Assembly: GCA_039000515.1 (NCBI GenBank)
Contig: JBCFYV010011135.1
Span: 17,019,191 to 17,083,190, forward strand
Reading direction: 5' to 3'
Source: Timema cristinae
Taxonomy: Eukaryota > Arthropoda > Insecta > Phasmatodea > Timematidae
DNA length: 64,000 nucleotides
Below, piece after piece: positions 57,028 to 64,000 of this stretch. Position 1 is the stretch's first letter. Each line of letters begins with the position of its first letter. The notes under the pieces were generated by a model that searched no databases, was not told the DNA's origin, and saw only the letters and a program-made list of their open reading frames with translations. The position numbers and the translations under genes are program-made.

Positions 57028-57869
57028 ATGAGCAAGAGACAGGAGAGTATACAAAAAAAAACTTGCTGTACTGGAAATAATAAAACTAAAAAAAAGACTT
57101 ATTATTTGGAAGTTTTTCTAGTACTTTAACACAGAAAGAAAAGGAATGGTCAGAAGTGCAAAGCTCAGTCCCTACAACTTGCAGGGGCTGACAAGAAATG
57201 GATGTTTGCAAGAGATCAACTTTGGGGACTTTGGAAATGCAGAGCATTGGTAAGTTCAATTTTTGTTTTACCTCCTATTCTATATTAGGATGCAATATTA
57301 GTCATGCACATAACTGGAAGAACATAATTAAGTAAGCTCAGAACTTTATAGGCCCTTACTCTTATACATATTGTATGGGACTACATACTATGTAGACCTT
57401 GCCACCAAATATTTATATTGTTTGGCCTCTAATTTAGATTTTTTTTTTTCAGGCGAAACGAGACAATGCAAAAAAAACAGGTTCTGGAGGAGGAAAGGAC
57501 AAAGTGTTTGATGAAGTAGATCAAGCAATATTTGAAATATTGAAGAGCAATGTTGTAGTGTTAGATGGGCTAGGCCTACCAGAGAGCCAATCAGAAGATA
57601 TTAAAATAACAGAACTTGTTCTAGAACCTGGTAATTCAGATCCCCAATGCTCTTTAAATAGTCCTTCTGACAATTATAATAGAAAAAGAAAGTTTATAAG
57701 CCTCAGTGAAAAAAAAGAGGAAAAATTATCAGTTTCGGCTAAGAGAGAGGCTCTAAAAATTAAGCTACTTGAAACTGAACTGTTTTAACAAAAATTGAAA
57801 TGTCTTGAGCTAGAGAAAAAGCTAGGTCTGCCTCCTTCCAACATTACAGATGAAATTATTTACCATTGA
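57028..57869 (+). pseudogene. Harbinger-associated Myb/SANT-like DNA-binding protein, broken
   Basis: In PIF/Harbinger elements this partner protein binds the subterminal DNA and helps bring the transposase into the nucleus. The first exon (57028-57249) has a possible start MSKRQES. It encodes Myb/SANT-like segments only if the frame is changed several times (EKEWSEVQ, then KKWMFARDQLWGLWKCRAL). A GT-AG intron at 57250-57452 (gtaagt, then a T-rich tract and cag) joins in phase 0 to exon 2. Exon 2 encodes AKRDNAKKTGSGGGKDK, then FDEVDQAIFEIL, the usual conserved region after the Myb/SANT-like domain. A lysine-rich coiled-coil-like tail follows. A TAA at 57786-57788 interrupts the tail; the frame stays open another 26 codons (LECLE/LEKKLGLPP type) to TGA at 57867. 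AATAAA lies at 57920-57925. Frame changes in exon 1 may be partly sequencing error near A runs. Confidence 0.8.
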
Positions 57870-58129
57870 TGTGTCTACAGATTTTGTTTGTGAAATGCTT
57901 GATTAAGACTGAATAATTAAATAAAACTGTTAATTGGCAATTTTTTTATTTTATTGATATTTATGAACTCAGTAATTTTAAAATTTTACAAAGGTAATTT
58001 GAAGAATGTAAAATGTTTAATGTGAAATAAAAATATATTTTTATTGAACTACTTTTTGTAACAATAATTATTATAGAATTTTACAGAGAGATCTGGGAAT
58101 TTAACATAATTTCAATATAGAAAAAAATA

Positions 58130-59180
58130 TTAATGAGCTCCAAAATAATTAAGAAGTGAATTTAGACGCTCTTGAGCTTCAATTGGGATCTCCTCAGCAT
58201 TATGCTCAATGCAATGGGCAATATTGTCTTCAACCTCAACTACTTCATGCTCAGTTGAAAGTTCTGCATTTGGACTTGCTTCACAAGCAATATTGTGAAG
58301 TGTTGCTGTAGCTAGAACAATTTTATCTGCCCGTAAAGGAGATAGTCGTAAGTAGTTCAGACATGGGAAACGTTCCTTCCATATACCAATACTATTTTCG
58401 ACTAGCCTTCTAGTCTTTTTGTGGCATCTGTTAAAGCGCTGCTCAATAGGTGCATCAGGGTTTCGGTTGAGTGGTGGACTCAACCATTTCTTAAGACCGT
58501 AGCCACTGTCGCCTAGTATAACTGCACCTGGAAACGGTCGCAACCCATTTTCAAAACTGGTGTGAACAGCAGTGTTCCTAAGCACTCTTGCGTCACGAAC
58601 GCTTCCAGGCCAGTTTGCTATAAATTTGGTGATCTGGACCTGTAATGACCATTACATTTAGTGAATGATCACCATGTCTGTCAACATAGACTTCCTCATG
58701 AATTTGGGGAGCATCTATTTTTATTAGTGTGCCATCAACAGTTCCACATACAGATGGAAATCCACCTTTCATGAAAAAATCTTTTGCAATATTTGTTGTG
58801 CATTCTGGCCAACGTATGGTCTTATGAAACATGACCTCAATTATGGTGTCAACTACTAATTTAACGGTCCGACATACAGTTGATTTTGCTACCTCATGCA
58901 TAGAAGCCACACCATGCATCTGTCCTCCATTACCAAGCCAGTGTAGACATATAAGTAATTGTTGTTTGGGTGATAAACATTTACTCCTTTTTGTTACTTT
59001 TTGTAGACGATGGCCGATTTCATGCAGAACAAATTCTGCTTGTTCAGTGTTTATTCTAAAGCACTCTTTAAATTGAAAATGATTATCAATGTCAAAATTT
59101 ACTCTTTGTTTGTAAATCTTTTTTATAGGAACATCACTATCAGACTCATTACTAGAGTGCAACAACATTCGCCTGATCAT
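58130..59180 (-). pseudogene. PIF/Harbinger (HARBI1-type) DDE transposase, one frameshift
   Basis: Catalyses cut-and-paste movement of the element. Two adjoining minus-strand frames together cover a family-length protein of about 345 residues. The first (59180-58593, 195 residues) holds the helix-turn-helix-like region (LSPKQQLLICLHWLGNGG, then VASMHEVAKSTVCR) and the first catalytic aspartate in GTVDGT (residue 149, codon 58736-58734). The second (58585-58130) holds the second aspartate in LGDSGYG (codon 58510-58508) and the catalytic glutamate in RRLVENSIGIWKERF (codon 58399-58397). The frames differ by one base near 58600-58630. There the family motif NWPGS-DARVL begins in the second frame, before its first ATG. 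All three acidic residues are therefore intact and one indel separates the parts. A reversed AATAAA at 58040-58045 fits a transcript end. The neighbouring Myb-like gene is convergent. Confidence 0.93.
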
Positions 59181-59692
59181 AATTTAAAGAGGGTTTTGAT
59201 CACGCAAATTATATATCAATAATCTGTTAAAATAAACAAAGAATTCATAAATAAATACACTAAATTTCAAAACGAAAAAATAACATGAAATCAATCTATG
59301 ACGAAACTGTATTTGTAGTAACTCATACAAGTATTCTGTATAAAGAGCCTTTTAGGTTATGTTATTTTATTTAATTTTCAAGATTAATGTTAGCACTTCT
59401 AAAATTATCCACTATGATATTTCCATTCAAAGTCATTCAGACAACACATTAACATAAGGAAATCCTTATTTATACCTTAAAATGAACAAAATTATAAAAT
59501 TTAAAGTGAATTCATACTTTGCAAAAGAAGTCAAAACTTTGCCAAATATATTTACTTTAGCTTGCAAACCAAGACTATGGTGGAACAGAAACAAGCTTAG
59601 AAGTGCAAAGTCTTTGCACTTTTCACTTTACACTTTTCAAAATTTGATTTGCAAAGTTAAGTTTTGGTGGAACAAAATATGTAATGAAAAGT

Positions 59693-59734
59693 GAAAAGTG
59701 AAAAGTTGCAAAGTGTGTTGGTGGAATAGGGCCC
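59693..59734 (-). repeat. Harbinger right terminal inverted repeat
   Basis: Ends GGAATAGGGCCC. Just inside, 'gtgaaaagtg' and 'tgcaaag' motifs are repeated (59590-59710), mirroring the left side (56790-56935). Confidence 0.95.
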
Positions 59735-60065
59735 AGGTGGACAGACAGGGTGACAAATGAAGGTGTCCTTAGAAGAGTGGGTGAGAAGAGAACCATTTTA
59801 GATTTGATTCTTCGGTACAAGGCAAACTGGATTGGACACATCCTTGGGAGGAACTGTCTTCTTCACGACGTCATAGAAGGAAAGGTTGAGGGAAAGGTTG
59901 AGGGAAAGAGGGGCTCAGGAATAAGAAGGATTTAAATATTGGATGTCTTTAAGAAAATAAAATAATTCTGCGAGCTGAATGAAGAGGCAAAGAACACGAT
60001 GCATTGGCGGGCTAAGTTCTATGACAAAAGCAATGGACCTGTCATAAGACAGAACGCCTAGTAAT
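59735..60065 (+). pseudogene. LINE fragment, right part
   Basis: Continues the LINE interrupted at 56774. Frame 'WTDRVTNEGVLRRVGEKRT' then 'LRYKANWIGHILGRNCLLHD' and 'VIEGKVEGKVEGKR' (with a duplicated VEGK unit) matches the C-terminal tail of insect LINE polyproteins. It ends near 60065 with the equivalent of 'VIRQNA'. Stops and frame changes occur after 59935. Confidence 0.85.
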
Positions 60066-60296
60066 AAAAATGTTAAAACTCAACCAATCTTATCCATCTA
60101 TTTACCTATGAGTGGCCCACCATATTTTTGAAAAACTTACTGTACAGTACATGAGGTGTGAGGCCTTTTGAGGAGTCTGTGGAATTCCACGCAGCCTTCC
60201 AATGCCAAAATGTTCGCCACCGAATTGATTCTAGAATAAAAAAAACTTAATTCTAGAACAAACATAAAACTCATACTTCCGTCCGTCAAATCGTCA

Positions 60297-60415
60297 CTGT
60301 TAAAAGGGAAACGCCAATTTCACCAATGATAGAAATTTAGCGTACCGGAAATCGAATCCAAAACTCTTGACTCAATAGGTTAACCCCCTATCAACAGAGA
60401 AGTGGTCAAAATTGA
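60297..60415 (-). mobile_element. Old tRNA-like SINE fragment, minus strand
   Basis: 'aaaagggaaacgccaatttcaccaatgat' then 'taccggaaatcgaatcc' (reversed B box) and 'gactcaataggtta'. Same landmark order as 9180-9325. Confidence 0.45.
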
Positions 60416-60500
60416 GGCGAAATTTAATTAAATTCTTCAGTGATGCAATAAATTGCTTACATTTTTTCTTTAAATCAATAATAAATAATTCTAATATTAG

Positions 60501-61590
60501 CCATTAAGTGCCTTCTACTCAGACAGTAATATTTTCTCTATCTCTAGAATAGTTGACTATGACGTCACCATTAAGTGCCTTCTACTCAGACAGTAATATC
60601 TTATCAATCTATAGAATAGTTGATTATGACGTCACCATTAAGTGCCTTCTACTAGGATAGTAATATTTTCTCTATCTCTAGAATAGTTGACTATGACGTC
60701 ACCATTAAGTGCCTTAACTCAGACAGTAATATTTTCTCTATCTCTAGAATAGTTGACTATGACGTCACCATTAAATGCCTTCTACTCAGACAGTAATATT
60801 TTCTCTATCTCTAGTATAGTTGACTATGACGTCACCATTAAATGCCTTCTACTCAGACAGTAATATTTTCTCTATCTCTAGAATAGTTGACTATGACGTC
60901 ACCATTAAGTGCTTTCTACTCAGACAGTAATATTTTCTCTATCTCTAGAATAGTTGACTATGACGTCACCATTAAGTGCCTTCTACTAAGACAGTAATAT
61001 TTTCTCTATCTCTAGAATAGTTGACTATGACGTCACCATTAAGTGCCTTCTACTCACAGTAATATTTTCTCTATCTCTAGAATATTTGACTATGACGTCA
61101 CCATTAAGTGCCTTCTACTAAGACAGTAATATTTTCTCTATCTCTAGAATAGTTGACTATGACGTCACCTAAGTGCCTTCTACTCACAGTAATATTTTCT
61201 CTATCTTTAGAATATTTGACTATGACGTCACCATTAAATGCCTTCTACTCAGACAGTAATATTTTCTCTATCTCTAGAATAGTTGACTAGGACGTCACCA
61301 TTAAGTGCCTTCTACTCACAGTAATATTTTCTCTATCTTTAGAATATTTGACTATGACGTCACCATTAAATGCCTTCTACTAAGACAGTAATATTTTCTC
61401 TATCTCTAGAATAGTTGACTATGACGTCACCATTAAGTGCCTTCTACTAAGACAGTAATATTTTCTCTATCTCTAGAATAGTTGACTATGACGTCACCAT
61501 TAAATGCCTTCTACTCAGACAGTAATATTTTCTCTATCTCTACAATAGTTTATTCTAACGTCCGTCAATAAATGCCTTCTGCTCTTAAAG
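60501..61590. repeat. 67-bp minisatellite, about 16 units, each with a CRE palindrome
   Basis: Units read 'ccattaagtgccttctactc', 'agacagtaatattttctcta', 'tctctagaatagttgactat', 'gacgtca'. Fourteen units contain a perfect TGACGTCA (first at 60560), one has GGACGTCA (about 61290) and the last is degenerate (about 61557). TGACGTCA is the known full cAMP-response/ATF element. Two-base losses (TCACAG for TCAGACAG) mark a sub-variant that recurs. No coding frame. Confidence 0.97.
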
Positions 61591-62019
61591 TAATATTTTC
61601 TTAGACGCCCGTATGGCCGCAGGAAAGCTATAAGACCGAAGATGTTCTTCAACTGACATGTTTATGTAACGGTGACGTACGTCAAGCCACTAGAAGGTAC
61701 TCTAGAGGGGGTACCGGTAGGTTAGTTACCCCTTCTCCACATATCCGTCATCCCTCCTCACCTATCACTTCACTAAACACACACATGTAGCACTCAAGAC
61801 AGACCTATGTGCACCCCTCCCCTCCCAAGGACACTTGAACGGAATTAGATCCTGTGCGCCATTTGTAAGTCTCTCTCTTTTTCTCCTCCCTATCCCCGCT
61901 TCGCCCCCGAGGAAATAATAAGCTAAATAATCAAATACTTGCATGTCTGTAGGTCAATGTTTATTAAAAATTATAGCTAACCTACTTAGGAAAACGATCC
62001 AAGTAAATATTACTCTTAT
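61591..62019. other. Intergenic, nothing recognised
   Basis: Moderately GC-rich (61610-61920) compared with the rest of the window but without coding or repeat signal that I recognise. Confidence 0.4.
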
Positions 62020-62218
62020 TTAGTCTAGGTTGCCTGTGATGGGGAGGTTATTATTTCGAATCCCAGTCAGATGTACTGAAGGTGTTTTAAACCAAACTGT
62101 TTATCACTCTCCATCCACGCAAATGGGGAACATTCTCTCTAATTTTCTTTATCTTACTCATAGTTACTCCATTAGCTTAATTACTTTTTATGTGTATAAG
62201 CAAAACGGGTAGTAAGAA
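62020..62218 (+). mobile_element. SINE-B copy, diverged
   Basis: 'ggaggttattatttcgaatccc' (B box), 'cactctccatccacgcaaatg' and 3' domain 'tgtgtataagcaaaacgggt' with 'agtaagaagc'. Confidence 0.7.
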
Positions 62219-62331
62219 GCAATTTAAAATAGGTGACATTTTTTAATACTAAAGTAATGAATTTCAAAATTCGAACTAAAAGGACGGAACATTTTTTTTC
62301 TCACAAGGAAACACAAAAAAATTGTGACGTT

Positions 62332-63050
62332 TAGACCCCGCGTACGTACAGAGAGCAAATAGTGACGGAAACGCAACGGAAATGCAAAGGAAACGCAACG
62401 GAAACTGGAGGTGCTATTGCAGAACACACATAGTTACATGCTTATGTTTATACTGGGTCAACTTGAAAGTGATGGCAACGCGACTGACGAGTGACGCGGC
62501 AACTAGAGTTGCTCCAGTCACGACATGTTGTACACTCATCCACCAGTTTCCTAAGTTTCCGAATAGATTTTGCCTTGATAGAGCTAATATTTTCCAATTA
62601 TAGTGCCAGAAAAACAAGAAAACATAAAGTTTGCGCAGCTGATATTGGTTCTTGCCAATTGGTTATTCTTTTCTCAATACTTGGGACTACTAAATTCAAA
62701 ATTAAATCAAAACTACTTTTACTCAATCGAAAATATTTTTTAAAAACTTTCTGGATAATTTTCCAAATCATTTACGGAACGCCACTGACTAAGGCTCACA
62801 TTCATATTATTGTAGGATTGAACACTATAGCTTCTTTGTAAACGTCTTCACAACCTTTTCATCACAACATCGTCCTCCTTTGATTATGATGACATTCCGT
62901 AAACTAATCATAGACTGGCGCTGCTTCAGTATAAACAGCCTTGTAAACCAGTCATCTGGTGACTGGCAACTTTATTTTAAGCAACTCCAGTTGCCGTTGC
63001 GTTTCTGCCAACAGTTGCTTTCTGTATGTACATGTTCTTAGAGGGCCGTA
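62332..63050. mobile_element. Non-autonomous DNA transposon candidate with long imperfect terminal inverted repeats
   Basis: Left end about 62332-62425 contains 'gtacgtacagagagcaaat', 'ggaaacgcaacggaaactgg' and 'aggtgctattgc'. The reverse complement of the right end (about 62960-63050) has 'gtacatacagaaagcaact', 'agaaacgcaacggcaactgg' and 'agttgctt'. Order and spacing agree, with extra repeat units on the left. No transposase inside; frames at 62382-62841 are not supported. Superfamily and target duplication are undetermined. Confidence 0.6.
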
Positions 63051-63109
63051 ATAAACAATATTTCAGGACGTAGGTTGAATACTACACCAAGCATTTAAAA
63101 AAAAATATT

Positions 63110-63350
63110 AATAGTTCAATTTAAATAAAAGTGCCTTTTATAAAATACAAAGATATTTTGTTGTGGACAAAATTGATAGCATTTCACTTTATTATAAGTG
63201 TGTTTTTATAGGTTTTAATAATATCTACAAAAAGTCACAGGCTTAGACCACATTACCTGACGTATTAAATACACGAAAGCAGATCTAGTAACTTTTATTG
63301 CTGACAGATAAAACCCTTCCTATGAAAATTGGACTGCTGTATTACATTTC
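63110..63350 (+). repeat. Dispersed repeat R4, copy 2
   Basis: Partner of 10760-11010, same orientation and the same ordered landmarks. Confidence 0.5.
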
Positions 63351-63398
63351 CTGTATCAGTTTAATTTCTTTTAGTAGGTCTACGTTAAACACGTAGGA

Positions 63399-63434
<36 letters not shown>
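63399..63434. repeat. (ATT)n microsatellite
   Basis: Pure TAT repeat, not attached to a visible SINE-A body here. Confidence 0.9.
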
Positions 63435-63593
63435 GTTGTACAAAAAAGTGTTGTAATGGCAATTTTTTCTTTCAATCCCGATAGTATGATAGATATTAAC
63501 GTATTATGTGCCTCTGAAACGAAAAAAGCTAGATCTAATAATTGTGTATGTTTCTGTAGCTGTGACCTTTTAAAGTATTTGGTTCAAGCTGTT

Positions 63594-63594
63594 A

Positions 63595-63654
<60 letters not shown>
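63594..63654. repeat. (CT)n-(TA)n microsatellite
   Basis: A CT run followed directly by a TA run. It gives the LSLSLSLS-YIYIYI stretch in the chance frame 63456-63701. Confidence 0.95.
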
Positions 63655-63655
<1 letters not shown>

Positions 63656-63712
63656 ACATGCTCATACTTCGGGATATCCTTACCTTATCGTGAAACCTTG
63701 AAGAGAGAAGTA

Positions 63713-63905
63713 TAGTGATCGTCAAAATAATTGAACTTTAGATGTTGATGAACACCAACCTTTCATGATCCCCTGGAGACGTAAAAGTAACTTTCGCGTT
63801 GCTGTCTGTGTGTCTATCTCGTCCTAGAACCGAAACTATTCTAGTTATCACGCTAGACCTTGGTAAATATCTAGGTTTTTTTCATAAATTTCCACCAATA
63901 GAAAT
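63713..63905 (+). repeat. Dispersed repeat R2, copy 3
   Basis: 'gatcgtcaaaataattgaac', 'gctgtctgtgtgtctatctcgtcctag' and 'agaccttggtaaatatctagg' parallel the copies at 6285 and 41930. Confidence 0.5.
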
Positions 63906-64000
63906 TAGATATCTAACTCTAGAAATAAGTGTAGCTTACTGAAGTACAAAAAGAGAAAAAAAAATCTATTTTCTCTAAATTGACTCCAACGATTTTGATT

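Larger units (their letters stand above)
56775..59733. mobile_element. PIF/Harbinger DNA transposon, 2.96 kb, with both genes decayed
   Basis: Terminal inverted repeats of about 42 bp begin GGGCCCTATTCCACC at each end and differ at one position. The interior carries a Myb/SANT-like gene (plus strand) and a HARBI1-type DDE transposase gene (minus strand), facing each other. This is the standard two-gene organisation of PIF/Harbinger. The likely target duplication is CAG (56772-56774 and 59734-59736), the three-base length known for the superfamily. Alternatively the last C belongs to the inverted repeat and the duplication is AG. Subterminal regions are dense in CACTTTTCAC and TGCAAAG motifs. 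The host sequence is a LINE. Confidence 0.95.

Noticed and set aside
58831..59222. Plus-strand frames over the transposase
   Set aside because: They are antisense shadows of the Harbinger transposase on the minus strand.
1..64000. LTR retrotransposon or endogenous virus
   Set aside because: I looked for paired long terminal repeats, primer-binding sites and gag/pol-type motifs and saw none. The reverse-transcriptase-related fragments are LINE tails.

Overview
The window is a stretch of AT-rich eukaryotic nuclear DNA, most probably from an arthropod and likely an insect. The signs are six tandem copies of the arthropod telomere motif TTAGG at about 33.5 kb, tRNA-derived SINEs, insect-style LINE 3' coding fragments and PIF/Harbinger, hAT and other DNA-transposon remnants. 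A hemipteran source is possible, but that is an impression. I find no complete host protein-coding gene, no functional tRNA or rRNA gene and no CRISPR array. Most open frames are chance products of repeats or AT-rich DNA.

Two tRNA-derived SINE families dominate. SINE-A (about 270 bp plus an (AAT)n tail) has ten copies, seven with clear 10-12 bp target-site duplications. SINE-B (about 250 bp) has three young copies with 13-14 bp duplications and many old ones. Their heads and bodies differ, but both end in nearly the same roughly 40-base 3' segment with a small GC-rich hairpin. This suggests one LINE machinery moves both. Family names here are local labels.

Region by region: 0-9 kb holds SINEs and dispersed repeats. 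9.4-10.5 kb is a non-autonomous hAT element with 8-bp duplications that contains a minisatellite. 12.2-12.7 kb is a fold-back element. 14.4-14.85 kb is a TA microsatellite. 17.0-18.9 kb is a 40-bp minisatellite of about 48 units. 23.2-23.8 kb is a LINE remnant. 26.1-29.3 kb is a 58-bp minisatellite of about 54 units. 30.2-31.0 kb is a DNA transposon inserted in a SINE-B. 32-41 kb holds several minisatellites (one derived from LINE coding sequence), a second LINE fragment, a GC-rich patch and a strong inverted repeat. 41-56 kb is SINEs, an RTE-like repeat and plain AT-rich DNA.

The most gene-like part is 56.5-60.1 kb. A 2.96-kb PIF/Harbinger transposon with 42-bp inverted ends carries two convergent genes, a Myb/SANT-like protein and a HARBI1-type DDE transposase. 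Both are disrupted, the transposase by a single frameshift that leaves all three catalytic acidic residues. The element sits inside a LINE fragment, and the LINE copy at 23.2-23.8 kb preserves the uninterrupted target site. From 60.5 to 61.6 kb a 67-bp minisatellite carries fourteen perfect TGACGTCA (CRE/ATF) palindromes.

I did not find a convincing new multi-gene system. The most interesting signals are the CRE-bearing minisatellite, the shared SINE 3' hairpin, the minisatellites born inside transposons and the nested Harbinger with its empty site. Some short indels in G-rich repeats look like sequencing or assembly error, so frameshifts should be read with caution.
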